The notes under the pieces were generated by a model. That model had not been told where the DNA came from, searched no databases, and saw nothing but the letters and a program-made list of their open reading frames with translations. Position numbers and translations under genes: made by a program. Of a stretch of DNA of 64,000 bases, positions 1 to 8,679 are shown piece after piece (within the stretch, counting starts at the first letter, position 1; each line of letters begins with the position of its first letter). The stretch spans positions 806,001 through 870,000 of the forward strand of contig CP133958.1 in the NCBI GenBank assembly GCA_036251205.1, read 5' to 3'. The stretch comes from Orbaceae bacterium BiB. GTDB lineage: Bacteria; Pseudomonadota; Gammaproteobacteria; Enterobacterales; Orbaceae.

Positions 1-945
1 CGCTTTAACAATATCAATCCCGGTCACTTCTTCAGTAACCGTGTGTTCTACCTGAATTCGTGGATTAACTTCGATAAAATAGAATTTACCATCATCGACG
101 TCATATAAAAATTCAACGGTTCCTGCATGGGTATAATTAGCCGCTTTAACTAAGCGCAAAGCAGCTTGGCATAACTCTTCTCGTTGCTGTTCATTGAAAT
201 AGGGAGCGGGTGCTCGTTCAACAACTTTTTGATTACGGCGCTGTACAGTACAATCACGTTCAAATAAGTGAACTTGGTTACCATGTTTATCAGCAAGAAT
301 TTGCACTTCAACATGTCGGGCGCGACGAATTAATTTTTCTAAAAAAACTTCATCATTACCAAATGCGGCTTTAGCTTCGCGCCGTGCAACATTGATCGCT
401 GGCTCTAGCTCCGCTTCGTTTTCAACAATTCGCATTCCACGGCCACCACCACCCCAACTTGCTTTAAGCATAAATGGGTAGCCAACAGCATTTGCCATTT
501 TTTTGACTTCTTCAATATCGCGAGGTAATGCTTCTGTTGCAGGAACAACTGGAACCTTAGCCACTTCAGCCATATGACGAGCCGCAATTTTATTACCCAA
601 ATTACGCATAACATCGCCTTTAGGGCCAATAAATGCAATTCCTGCTTTTTCACATGCATCAGCAAAATCAGGATTTTCAGATAAAAAGCCATAACCTGGG
701 TGAATGGCATCAACATTTGCTTCTTTAGCAATACGGATAATATCATCAATATCCAGATACGCTTCAATTGGTTTTTTACCTTTACCAACCAAATAGGATT
801 CATCGGCTTTTAATCGGTGTAAAGCTAAACGATCTTCAATAGAAAAAATACCTACCGTTCGAATACCAAGCTCATAAGCAGCACGAAAAATACGAATAGC
901 AATCTCACTACGGTTAGCAACCAAAATACTACGAATCTGTTTCAT
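1..945 (-). CDS. pyc: Pyruvate carboxylase, N-terminal part (cut by window edge)
   Basis: The first 315 codons run off the left edge, so the gene continues outside the window. The protein opens with the biotin-carboxylase fold (ILVANRSEIAIRIFRAA), followed by the HPGYGFLSENPDFADAC motif, the ATP-grasp glycine loop in MLKASWGGGGRGMR, and the active-site stretch FIEVNPRIQVEHTVTEEVTG near residue 300. The MLKASWGGGGRGMR form is typical of pyruvate carboxylase rather than acetyl-CoA carboxylase AccC. The family carboxylates pyruvate to oxaloacetate with ATP, bicarbonate and biotin in the cytoplasm. The ATG at 943-945 follows an AAGAGGT ribosome site. Whether this is the one-chain enzyme or a split PycA subunit cannot be seen. 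Confidence 0.88.
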   Translation of the reverse strand, partial: MKQIRSILVANRSEIAIRIFRAAYELGIRTVGIFSIEDRLALHRLKADESYLVGKGKKPIEAYLDIDDIIRIAKEANVDAIHPGYGFLSENPDFADACEKAGIAFIGPKGDVMRNLGNKIAARHMAEVAKVPVVPATEALPRDIEEVKKMANAVGYPFMLKASWGGGGRGMRIVENEAELEPAINVARREAKAAFGNDEVFLEKLIRRARHVEVQILADKHGNQVHLFERDCTVQRRNQKVVERAPAPYFNEQQREELCQAALRLVKAANYTHAGTVEFLYDVDDGKFYFIEVNPRIQVEHTVTEEVTGIDIVKA

Positions 946-1224
946 ATGACCTCTTAATAATAAATTATCCGCCTAACTGCCTATATTAACAATCATTATG
1001 GTGTAGATACCCATTAAGCATAGTATTTAGGAGTATACGCACTCACCTGATATTAGACAATTAATTCAACAAGATTATTACCTAAAGTGATAAACGGAGG
1101 TAAAGAAATAAAAAACAGTTATTCTAAAATAAGAGACAATATTTAATCATTCTGGTAACCAGTGACAATACTCATTCATATCATCATATTGCGTCATTAT
1201 CAGCGATAGGGAGATAAAAAGATG
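946..1224. other. Intergenic region upstream of pyc
   Basis: AT-rich gap between the pyc start and the terminator of the channel gene. It must hold the leftward pyc promoter. I see no coding signal; a short palindrome CTGGTAACCAG lies near 1155. Confidence 0.5.
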
Positions 1225-1262
1225 AAAACACGTTTTACTGCTTTAATAATAAAACGTGTTTT
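1225..1262 (-). terminator. Terminator hairpin of the MscM-type channel gene
   Basis: Perfect 13-base inverted repeat AAAACACGTTTTA / TAAAACGTGTTTT (1225-1237 and 1250-1262), with CTTTTTATC just beyond it on the minus strand. It lies 18 bases after the stop codon of the leftward gene. Confidence 0.7.
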
Positions 1263-1280
1263 AACATCATGATAAAAAAA

Positions 1281-2531
1281 TTAACTATTACTCGTCGAAT
1301 GACTTAGCATACGTAGATCATAACCACTCGGTAATTGATGAATTCTCAATCCGAATTCAGGAATAATCGCAAATAGATGATCAAAAATATCTGCTTGGAT
1401 ATTTTCAAACTCTAACCAAGCCGTTGTTTTTGTAAAAGCATAAATTTCTATTGGTATTCCGTGATCCGTTGGTGCCAGCTGACGAACCATAATCGTCATA
1501 TCTTTATGGATATTATTATTTTTCTTAAGATATGTTTCTAAGTAAATTCTAAATACCCCTAAATTAGTTAAGTGTCTGCCATTTATTTTCGAGAGATCAT
1601 CGCTATGATTAACCTGATTGTATTCAGTAATTTCAGCTTTTTTATTCTGCAAATACGGATTAATGAGTTTTATACTAGCAAGATGGTTAAACTCTTTATC
1701 ACTTAAAAAATGTACACTCGTCATATCAACATAGACACTACGTTTAATCTGCCGACCACCTGAATCAATCATGCCCTGCCAGTTAATAAAGGCATCTGAA
1801 ATTAATGAGGAAGCCGGAATCAATACTACGGTTTTATCCCAGTTCTGAACTTTTACTGTCGTTAACGTAATATCAATGACCTCACCATCAGCATTATATT
1901 TGTCCATTTGTAACCAATCACCGACGCTCAACATATTATTAGCGGATAATTGTATACCAGCAACAAATCCCATAATTGGATCTTTAAACACTAACATTAA
2001 AATAGCGGTCATTGCGCCGAGTCCACTAATAATTAAACTAGGAGACTTGCCAATAAGAATAGAGATAATAATGATACCGATCAAAATAGTAATGATAATT
2101 TTGATACCTTGCACAAATCCACGAATCGGTATTCGGCGTGTTGTTTCATTTCTCATCAATTTAAATTGAATGATATCTAATACACCAAAAAATGCCGATG
2201 TACCAAAAATTAAGCTCACTAAAACAGCCAACATATTGATAGCTTTAGCAATAAATAAATCTTGGTTAAACCAGAGTTGCGCTAAAATAATAATAGCGAT
2301 AGCTTCTACGGTAAGCATGGTATTACGTAATACTTTATATCTAATTATTAAATTAATCAGATTTTGCCCACCGCTCATACGCTTTTCTAATCGCTTAATA
2401 CCGATTCGCTGTACAATAAAAAATAAAATTATCGCAATAAAGAGTATCGCTACCGCAATCGTCAATATCGATAGCAGTTCTGCATGAGGAAGACCATATT
2501 GTAAAAATAGTTGTTGTAAATAAGACTGCAT
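1281..2531 (-). CDS. mscM: Miniconductance mechanosensitive channel, YbdG/MscM type
   Basis: A 416-residue inner-membrane protein of the MscS superfamily, the same length class as E. coli YbdG (about 415). Five hydrophobic segments fill the first half. The pore helix and start of the beta domain follow: FKDPIMGFVAGIQLSANNML, then GDWLQMDKYNADGEVIDITL and VQNWDKTVVLIPASSLIS. The insert WQGMIDSGGRQIKRSVYVDM after the beta domain marks the YbdG branch rather than MscS itself. The family opens under membrane tension during hypoosmotic shock and releases solutes. The osmolyte importer ProP lies 86 bases upstream on the same strand, so uptake and release of osmolytes are encoded side by side. No lesion seen. 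Confidence 0.9.
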   Translation of the reverse strand: MQSYLQQLFLQYGLPHAELLSILTIAVAILFIAIILFFIVQRIGIKRLEKRMSGGQNLINLIIRYKVLRNTMLTVEAIAIIILAQLWFNQDLFIAKAINMLAVLVSLIFGTSAFFGVLDIIQFKLMRNETTRRIPIRGFVQGIKIIITILIGIIIISILIGKSPSLIISGLGAMTAILMLVFKDPIMGFVAGIQLSANNMLSVGDWLQMDKYNADGEVIDITLTTVKVQNWDKTVVLIPASSLISDAFINWQGMIDSGGRQIKRSVYVDMTSVHFLSDKEFNHLASIKLINPYLQNKKAEITEYNQVNHSDDLSKINGRHLTNLGVFRIYLETYLKKNNNIHKDMTIMVRQLAPTDHGIPIEIYAFTKTTAWLEFENIQADIFDHLFAIIPEFGLRIHQLPSGYDLRMLSHSTSNS

Positions 2532-2617
2532 ACTATTTCCTTTTAAAGATATAACAATGCCTAACTACATTTTCTATTAGAGAATGAATTAGGTGTTGCG
2601 GTAAAAGAGTAAATTGA

Positions 2618-4111
2618 TTAATTGATTACAGGATGCTGATCAATTAGATCTTGACGTTTCTTTTGTAGACGAGAGATCTCGGCATCAATATCTTCAATAC
2701 GCTGCTCAATATTATCAAAATGTTGTGATAATATCTCTTTCGCTTCCAAGCGATCTGATGCAGCAGGCAGAGCACCTTTTAATGGTTTATTAGCCGTTTC
2801 TTTCATTTTAATACCAGTGATTAAACCAATAATTGCAACCGCGATTAAATAGTAGGCTGGCATATAAAGATTACCTGTTTCTTCCACTAACCAAGCCGCC
2901 GCAGTCGGTGTTATCCCGGCAACAAGAACTGAAATATTAAACGAGATAGCTAACGCACTATAACGGACTTTCGTTGGGAAAATAGCAGGTAAAATCGAAG
3001 CCATAACACCAATGAAACAGTTAAGTAATATCGCTAAAATCAGTAAACCTAAAAAGATAAAGCCGATAATATTACTATTGATCATTAAAAATGCAGGATA
3101 AGCTAATAAAATTAATCCAATACTACCACCTATAATAAATGGTCTACGACCAACTTTATCACTGAGTAAACCAATAACAGGTTGTACAAATAGCATTCCA
3201 ACCATAATCGCGATAATAATTAACACACCGTGATCAATATTATAATTAAGGTTATGTGATAAATAACTCGGCATATAAGTTAATAACATATAATAAGTAA
3301 CATTAGTTACGATAACCAGCCCAGTACAAATCAAGATACTTCGACCATATTTACTAATAATCTCTTTTAAAGATTGTCGATTACTTTCTAACTCTTCCTT
3401 ATTTTCATTTTCCATGTGTTGCTGGAACGCAGGAGTTTCTTCTAAAGCATGACGTAAATATAAACCAATAATACCTAATGGTAAGGCAAGGAAAAATGGA
3501 ATACGCCATCCCCATTCATGAAAACGAGTATCACCTAATAGAGAAGAGAGAAGTACAACAATACCGGCACCTAATAAGAATCCAGCAATAGAACCAAAGT
3601 CTAACCAGCTTCCCATAAATCCACGTTTTCTATCTGGTGAATATTCGGCAATAAAGACGGCTGCTCCCGAATATTCGCCACCTACAGAGAAACCTTGTAA
3701 TAATTTTGCAACCAGAAGTAAAATTGGTGCCCAGATACCGATTGTGGCATAAGATGGGATCAGACCAATACTAAAGGTACTTAATGCCATGATAATAATC
3801 GTTGTCGATAATACTTTTTGACGACCGAATTTATCCCCTAATAAACCAAAGACCACACCACCTAACGGGCGAATTAAAAATGGCACGGAGAATGTTGCTA
3901 ATGCAGCAATCATCTGAATACTTGGTGATGCATTAGGGAAGAACACTTGCCCTAATACATATGCTAGGAAACCGTATACCCCGAAATCAAACCACTCCAT
4001 TGCATTACCTAATGCTGCAGCAGTAATGGCTTTTTTCAATTTACCATCATCAATGATTGTAATATCGTTAATATTTAACGGTTTTTTCTTCTTTCTCGAT
4101 AGTTTTTTCAA
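2618..4111 (-). CDS. proP: Osmolyte/proton symporter ProP
   Basis: A 497-residue MFS transporter closely matching E. coli ProP (500) from end to end. It starts with a basic tail and DDGKLKKAITAAALGNAMEW, has twelve membrane segments, and carries the signatures RPLGGVVFGLLGDKFGRQKV and LLSDKVGRRPF. The C-terminal 45 residues form a heptad-patterned coiled coil (about 455-497, DNIEQRIEDIDAEISRLQKK), the element that tunes osmotic activation in E. coli ProP. The family imports proline, glycine betaine and ectoine with protons. The gene precedes the mechanosensitive channel gene on the same strand. No lesion seen. Confidence 0.95.
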   Translation of the reverse strand: MKKLSRKKKKPLNINDITIIDDGKLKKAITAAALGNAMEWFDFGVYGFLAYVLGQVFFPNASPSIQMIAALATFSVPFLIRPLGGVVFGLLGDKFGRQKVLSTTIIIMALSTFSIGLIPSYATIGIWAPILLLVAKLLQGFSVGGEYSGAAVFIAEYSPDRKRGFMGSWLDFGSIAGFLLGAGIVVLLSSLLGDTRFHEWGWRIPFFLALPLGIIGLYLRHALEETPAFQQHMENENKEELESNRQSLKEIISKYGRSILICTGLVIVTNVTYYMLLTYMPSYLSHNLNYNIDHGVLIIIAIMVGMLFVQPVIGLLSDKVGRRPFIIGGSIGLILLAYPAFLMINSNIIGFIFLGLLILAILLNCFIGVMASILPAIFPTKVRYSALAISFNISVLVAGITPTAAAWLVEETGNLYMPAYYLIAVAIIGLITGIKMKETANKPLKGALPAASDRLEAKEILSQHFDNIEQRIEDIDAEISRLQKKRQDLIDQHPVIN

Positions 4112-4626
4112 AATGGATACCCTCTTTAAAATCCAAAGCCTTTATTCGCTTATTTGTATTTGATCGTTGTTGAACAATATATTTGTATGAAGTTTTTAGT
4201 TATTAATTAAAAATATATTGATAATTAATGAATTATCGTTTTGCTTAAAGTAACTTATGACAAATATGAAGAAGGATGGTATTTTTGACTGAAAATATAC
4301 TTAAGTAGCGTATTAAAATTGCTATAACAATCAAAATTAGCCATCGACATGAATAGTAAAAAAATAAAATTATAAGTACCAACTTTGCTACAATTTAAAA
4401 AAGACAAAACAGTAATAATTCCTTTCAGTTATAAAAAAACGATGACTATTATATCAAAAATAGCATTAAATGTAAAATTTGCGACTTTTAGTGTATCAAA
4501 AGCCATGCAAAACCGACCAATTTTCGCTCACTTTATCACCGCTATCTTTATGTTTTATAAACATAATTTAAAGATAAAAAAGTAGCAATACTCACTTATT
4601 AAATAAATAGCGTAATCGATAACGAC
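4112..4626. other. Intergenic region upstream of proP
   Basis: About 515 AT-rich bases between proP and the next gene. It should hold the proP promoter(s). A reading frame at 4385-4585 has only a TTG start, no ribosome site and no recognisable protein, so I do not call it. No strong hairpin or operator seen. Confidence 0.5.
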
Positions 4627-5538
4627 TTAATAGATAAAATGTTCAGCAGTAAGTTCATTTTCCCCCTGCCAACGATAAGCAACTAATTTAGCATTACCCA
4701 CTGCTGCAGAATAATCGACACAAGCTACTTTTATAGTTTGTAACACCGGTTTTCCTGTTAACCAATAGTGACCAATAAATACTGGTTTATTTTCCTGATA
4801 AGGCTGTAAATTAATATCAATCTTACGATTAAGCTGATCAATCTGTTCACTATCTGGTAGTAAACACAACTCATTAAACGTATTAACCTCTTGTAACCAC
4901 CACTTGATACGAGAACGATGTCGCTTTGTGCCCTCTTTATCATGATAATAAACACCAGACGGCAAGGTAATTTCTTTACCTTTTAATAGCACTTCACAAT
5001 AGTCAAAAAGGGCATCTGAAGGATTAAAGGCTGATTGAATCGATTGCGCTTTTAGACAGTTATTCGCATCTAAATAAGGCGCAATTTGCATAATGGTTTG
5101 GTTATCCCAACAAGCATGGATAATACGAATATCATCAAGTTCTAAAAACAGTGGTAATGATTTAAACCATTCAACCCAATAATGGTGTAATGGTGTATTT
5201 TCACCAACGGCTGCTAAAAAAACCTTATGCTGTTTATGATGAGTTGAATTGTGCGAACGTAAAAAAGCCCCCTCTTCACTTAAATTTGGCGTAAACCAAC
5301 CAATCGCATTAAACTCATGGTTCCCCATTACAACATGAGCATTTTGATTATCGACCATCTCTTTAACAATTTGTAGCGTTTCCAATTGATATGGACCACG
5401 ATCAATTAAGTCGCCAACAAAAATCGCTTTATAATCAGGATGAAAAAAGCCACTACTGGTTTTTTTATAACCCAATTTATTTAATAAATATATTAACTTA
5501 GTTGCCTGTCCATGAATATCACCAATAATATCAAACAT
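4627..5538 (-). CDS. Metallophosphoesterase, PrpE/calcineurin-like
   Basis: A 303-residue soluble protein with the calcineurin-type dimetal motifs in order: GDIHG (about 6-10), GDLIDRGP (about 42-49), GNHEF (about 73-77), a histidine in IIHACWDN and a late GHYWLTGKP. These residues bind two metals and carry out phosphoester hydrolysis. The family includes diadenosine-tetraphosphatases of the PrpE type and protein serine/threonine phosphatases, and the substrate here cannot be told. It is monocistronic, and divergent from the sucrose genes across a 262-base gap. Family assignment is firm; function is open. Confidence 0.8.
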   Translation of the reverse strand: MFDIIGDIHGQATKLIYLLNKLGYKKTSSGFFHPDYKAIFVGDLIDRGPYQLETLQIVKEMVDNQNAHVVMGNHEFNAIGWFTPNLSEEGAFLRSHNSTHHKQHKVFLAAVGENTPLHHYWVEWFKSLPLFLELDDIRIIHACWDNQTIMQIAPYLDANNCLKAQSIQSAFNPSDALFDYCEVLLKGKEITLPSGVYYHDKEGTKRHRSRIKWWLQEVNTFNELCLLPDSEQIDQLNRKIDINLQPYQENKPVFIGHYWLTGKPVLQTIKVACVDYSAAVGNAKLVAYRWQGENELTAEHFIY

Positions 5539-5621
5539 ATGTCCATTCCACTTAATAAATCATTAGCTTAAATAATACGTGAATACAGACAAATTGGAAT
5601 CAATAAATATGCTTAATCTTA

Positions 5622-5664
5622 TTTCGTTATTTTATTGATGTAATGTGTTAATTTAGTATAAAAA
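5622..5664 (+). repeat. Dispersed intergenic repeat, copy 1
   Basis: Starts TTTCGTTATTTTATTGATG and ends TTTAGTATAAAAA. It shares a TTCGTTAT...TG(A/C)TGTA...TAGTATAAAA backbone with three other copies near 20.3, 38.9 and 60.4 kb, all on the plus strand. This copy lies between divergent genes. Confidence 0.6.
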
Positions 5665-5722
5665 TCTGACTTAGACTGAAAAAATAAGTTTGATAAAAAT
5701 ACAGTTAACCAATCATACGTTC

Positions 5723-5738
5723 TGTTACCTTCATCACA
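5723..5738 (+). promoter_or_regulatory. CRP-like site upstream of the sucrose genes
   Basis: TGTTACCTTCATCACA matches TGTGA-N6-TCACA except for one base in the left half. Its centre is about 41 bases before the transcription start predicted from a TATCAT -10 at 5760-5765, the usual spacing for class II activation. Confidence 0.5.
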
Positions 5739-5770
5739 GATTTTAACTTAATAATACGATATCATAAAAA

Positions 5771-5784
5771 TGATAACGTTAACA
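5771..5784 (+). promoter_or_regulatory. LacI/GalR-type operator before the sucrose hydrolase gene
   Basis: TGATAACGTTAACA is a 14-base palindrome with one mismatched pair and the central CG typical of LacI-family operators. It would overlap the predicted start of transcription, fitting repression. No regulator gene of this family lies in the window. A second inverted repeat TATCAT-AAAA-ATGATA partly overlaps it at 5760-5775. Confidence 0.5.
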
Positions 5785-5800
5785 TTTATTCAGGTAGCCA

Positions 5801-7288
5801 ATGATGAAACAAAATGAAAAATATTTAAAAGCAACATTAGGTGTAGAAAAATTAAGTCTTTCGCTCAATTCTCGATTTTATCCAGAACTTCATTTTGCAG
5901 CACCTGCCGGCTGGATAAATGATCCTAACGGTCTTATCTATTTTAATGATAAATACCATCTATTCTATCAACACTATCCATATAGTGGTTACCGAGGTCC
6001 TATGCATTGGGGACATGCAATTAGTGACGATTTGCTACACTGGCAACATTTACCTGTCGCACTTGTACCTGGGGAAAAAGATGATGTGCATGGTGTCTAT
6101 TCCGGTTCAGCGATTGAACATAACGATAATATGGTACTATTTTATACAGGCCACAAAGTTGTCGAATCGAGTGATAATCACTGCATAATTAAACAAGTAC
6201 AGATGATGGCAACTAGCCGTGATGGACTTAATTTTGAGAAACTGGGCGTTATTATTACTCCACCACCTCATATTCAACATTTTAGAGATCCCAAAGTATG
6301 GCGAGATGGTGATATATGGAAAATGGTTGTCGGTGTAAGCGAACACGGTATAGGTCAAGTATGGCTATATACCTCTACCGATTTAGTAAATTGGCAATTT
6401 AAACAGGTATTGCTAAAAGCAAAAGAGAACCAAGGTTGGATGTGGGAGTGTCCTGACTTTTTCCAATTAGGTGATAAATGGGTATTAGTAGTATCACCAA
6501 TGGGAATGGCTGCTGATGGCTTTGCTTATAATAATCACTTTCAAGTCGGCTACTTTGTTGGAAGAATGGAAAATGACCAGTATATTGTCGAACGCGATTT
6601 TACAGAGTTAGATAATGGCTTAGACCTTTATGCGCCACAAACTTACGCGGGAATCACCGATAGACGAATTATGCTAAGTTGGTTCTCAATGCCGGAAAGT
6701 AAAATTCCAGAACAAGAAGATCACTGGTCAACATGTTTAACATTTCCAAGAGAAATTACACTAAGTGAGAACAATCAACTAATTCAAAAACCAATTGCGG
6801 AAATCAGCCAATTAAGAAAATCGCTCACACAGCTTGAACAACTATCATTAAATGACAATCAGCTGATTCTCCCTGTTAATGGTAAGCAATGCGAATTATT
6901 TATTGAAATAGATCTATTAAATACTCAAGCTGAACGCGCTGGAGTTTTACTCGCCTATGATCCACAAACACATAAAGGCGTGAGACTTTATATCGATAAA
7001 CAATCAAAACGTCTCTATCTAGATCGCTCTTCCACTGGATTTGGTCCAAATGGTATACGTAGTATCGCCTTACCTGATGGAGAAAAACTATCGCTCAGAA
7101 TTCTGACTGATAAATCTAGCTGTGAAGTGTTTGTTAATGGTGGACTATCGACACTATCAGCAAGAATTTATCCAAATTATTCAGCTAACCACATTGCCCT
7201 ATATGCAGAAAATGGTTTAGCAAAATTTTCTGGAGTTCGTTGTTGGCAGTTACAAAGTATTTGGATTAAACCATTTCCAAATATGTAA
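5801..7288 (+). CDS. cscA: Sucrose(-6-phosphate) hydrolase, GH32
   Basis: A 495-residue glycoside hydrolase family 32 enzyme without a signal peptide, so cytoplasmic. The nucleophile motif is WINDPNG (Asp about 41), the stabiliser FRDP (about 161-164) and the acid/base WECPDF (Glu about 216). A five-bladed propeller domain is followed by a beta-sandwich from about residue 340. It splits sucrose into glucose and fructose, or sucrose-6-phosphate if a PTS supplies it. The next gene is a CscB-type sucrose/proton permease, so unphosphorylated sucrose is the likelier substrate and cscA the better name than scrB. Start 5801 follows CAGGT; 5804 is a possible alternative. No fructokinase or cscR gene is nearby. 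Confidence 0.85.
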   Translation: MMKQNEKYLKATLGVEKLSLSLNSRFYPELHFAAPAGWINDPNGLIYFNDKYHLFYQHYPYSGYRGPMHWGHAISDDLLHWQHLPVALVPGEKDDVHGVYSGSAIEHNDNMVLFYTGHKVVESSDNHCIIKQVQMMATSRDGLNFEKLGVIITPPPHIQHFRDPKVWRDGDIWKMVVGVSEHGIGQVWLYTSTDLVNWQFKQVLLKAKENQGWMWECPDFFQLGDKWVLVVSPMGMAADGFAYNNHFQVGYFVGRMENDQYIVERDFTELDNGLDLYAPQTYAGITDRRIMLSWFSMPESKIPEQEDHWSTCLTFPREITLSENNQLIQKPIAEISQLRKSLTQLEQLSLNDNQLILPVNGKQCELFIEIDLLNTQAERAGVLLAYDPQTHKGVRLYIDKQSKRLYLDRSSTGFGPNGIRSIALPDGEKLSLRILTDKSSCEVFVNGGLSTLSARIYPNYSANHIALYAENGLAKFSGVRCWQLQSIWIKPFPNM

Positions 7289-7320
7289 TAAATTTTTATT
7301 TTTACTTAATGGATCCTACT

Positions 7321-8559
7321 ATGAAAATATCTCTTCCTTTTAGTAATAAAAACTATGTGTTCTCTTCGTCATATCTGTTTTTCTTTTTTGCGGCTTGGTC
7401 ACTTTGGTGGTCATTTTATGCAATCTGGTTAAAAAATAATATTGGTGTTACAGGTTCAGATCTCGGCACAATTTATTCGATTAATCAGTTTACCAGTATT
7501 ACATTTATGATTATCTATGGAGTTATCCAAGATAAATTAGGTATTCGTAAACATTTGATGTGGGTTATTAGTATTATTCTCATTGCTACAGGCCCTTTTC
7601 TCATCTATGTCTATGAACCCTTATTAAAAAGTAATTTTATAGTTGGTGTTATACTCGGTTCAGTACTATTTTCTCTGGGCTATTTATCAGCTTGTGGGTT
7701 AATTGATAGTTATGTCGAAAAAATCAGCCGAAAATTTGGTTTTGAATATGGGCAAGCACGTTTATGGGGCTGTTTAGGTTATGCGGCAGCTGCTGCAATT
7801 GGTGGTCTATTTTTTAGTATCAATCCTCACTTCAATTTTTGGGCGGTCTCACTTGTTGGGATTCTCTTTTTTATTACGAATATTTGCTATAAACCCGCTA
7901 AAGCGCTAAAACGCAAAGAAGTTCAAGATAAAAGTGATAGCTACAATTCAATTACCCTAAATGACTTTGTCATCATCTTTAAAAATCCTAAATTTTGGGG
8001 ATTAGTGGTATTCATTTTAGGAACTTGGTCATTTTATAATATTTATGATCAACAGCTATTTCCGGTCTTTTTTGCTAATTTATTTAGTGATCCTAAAGTC
8101 GGAGCCAGTGTTTATGGGCAATTAAATTCAGTACAGGTAATATTAGAAGCGCTAGGTATGGCTTGTATTCCACTATTAATTAATCGCATTGGTCCTAAAT
8201 ATTCACTACTATTAGGCGGCATTATTATGACATGTCGTATTCTAGGTTCTGCTGTTTTTGAAGATGTTTACATTATTTCATTCATTAAAATGCTACATGC
8301 CATTGAAGTACCTCTGTTCGTTATTTCAATCTTTAAATATAATGCTGCGAATTTTGATAAGCGTTTATCTGCAACCCTATTCTTAGTTGGTTTCCAGATT
8401 GCAACCTCTGTTGGTATTATCATTCTATCAATTCCAATTGGAATGCTATTTGATAAAGTGGGTTATCACACTATTTTCTTTATTATTTCCTGTATCGTTA
8501 TTATTTCACTAGCGATAGGACTATTTACTTTAAGCGATAAAAAACCGACGATTCATTAA
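7321..8559 (+). CDS. cscB: Sucrose:proton symporter CscB (LacY family)
   Basis: A 412-residue MFS protein of the oligosaccharide:H+ symporter family, very close in layout to E. coli CscB (415). Shared landmarks are FFAAWSLWWSFYAIWLKNNI in helix 1, LGTIYSINQFTSI, the PFLIYVYEPLLKSNF loop, GTWSFYNIYDQQLFPVFFAN and HAIEVPLFVISIFKYNAANF. Twelve membrane segments are visible. It brings sucrose in with protons for the hydrolase encoded just upstream. I choose ATG 7321 because it aligns with the E. coli start; ATG 7309 would add four residues. A strong terminator follows at 8637. Confidence 0.88.
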   Translation: MKISLPFSNKNYVFSSSYLFFFFAAWSLWWSFYAIWLKNNIGVTGSDLGTIYSINQFTSITFMIIYGVIQDKLGIRKHLMWVISIILIATGPFLIYVYEPLLKSNFIVGVILGSVLFSLGYLSACGLIDSYVEKISRKFGFEYGQARLWGCLGYAAAAAIGGLFFSINPHFNFWAVSLVGILFFITNICYKPAKALKRKEVQDKSDSYNSITLNDFVIIFKNPKFWGLVVFILGTWSFYNIYDQQLFPVFFANLFSDPKVGASVYGQLNSVQVILEALGMACIPLLINRIGPKYSLLLGGIIMTCRILGSAVFEDVYIISFIKMLHAIEVPLFVISIFKYNAANFDKRLSATLFLVGFQIATSVGIIILSIPIGMLFDKVGYHTIFFIISCIVIISLAIGLFTLSDKKPTIH

Positions 8560-8636
8560 GCCGTTTTCGAATAAAGTAAACCTAAAATGAGTAAAAGAGT
8601 TATTATAGAAAGTGAGTAATTGGAAATACCCTTTTA

Positions 8637-8666
8637 ATGGTGCGAGAGTATCGCTCCATCTTTTTA
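8637..8666 (+). terminator. Rho-independent terminator of the sucrose operon
   Basis: Hairpin ATGGTGCGA / TCGCTCCAT (8637-8645, 8651-8659; one T-T mismatch, five-base loop) followed by CTTTTTATT. It also ends the minus-strand approach of the facing acetyltransferase gene at 8680. Confidence 0.8.
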
Positions 8667-8679
8667 TTAGCGGAAAAAG

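Noticed and set aside
405-803. Minus-strand frame inside the pyc region
   Set aside because: It is another frame of the pyruvate carboxylase gene, which reads through the region from 945 to the window edge.
4385-4585. A 66-codon frame in the gap upstream of proP
   Set aside because: TTG start, no ribosome site, composition of plain AT-rich DNA, no recognisable domain.
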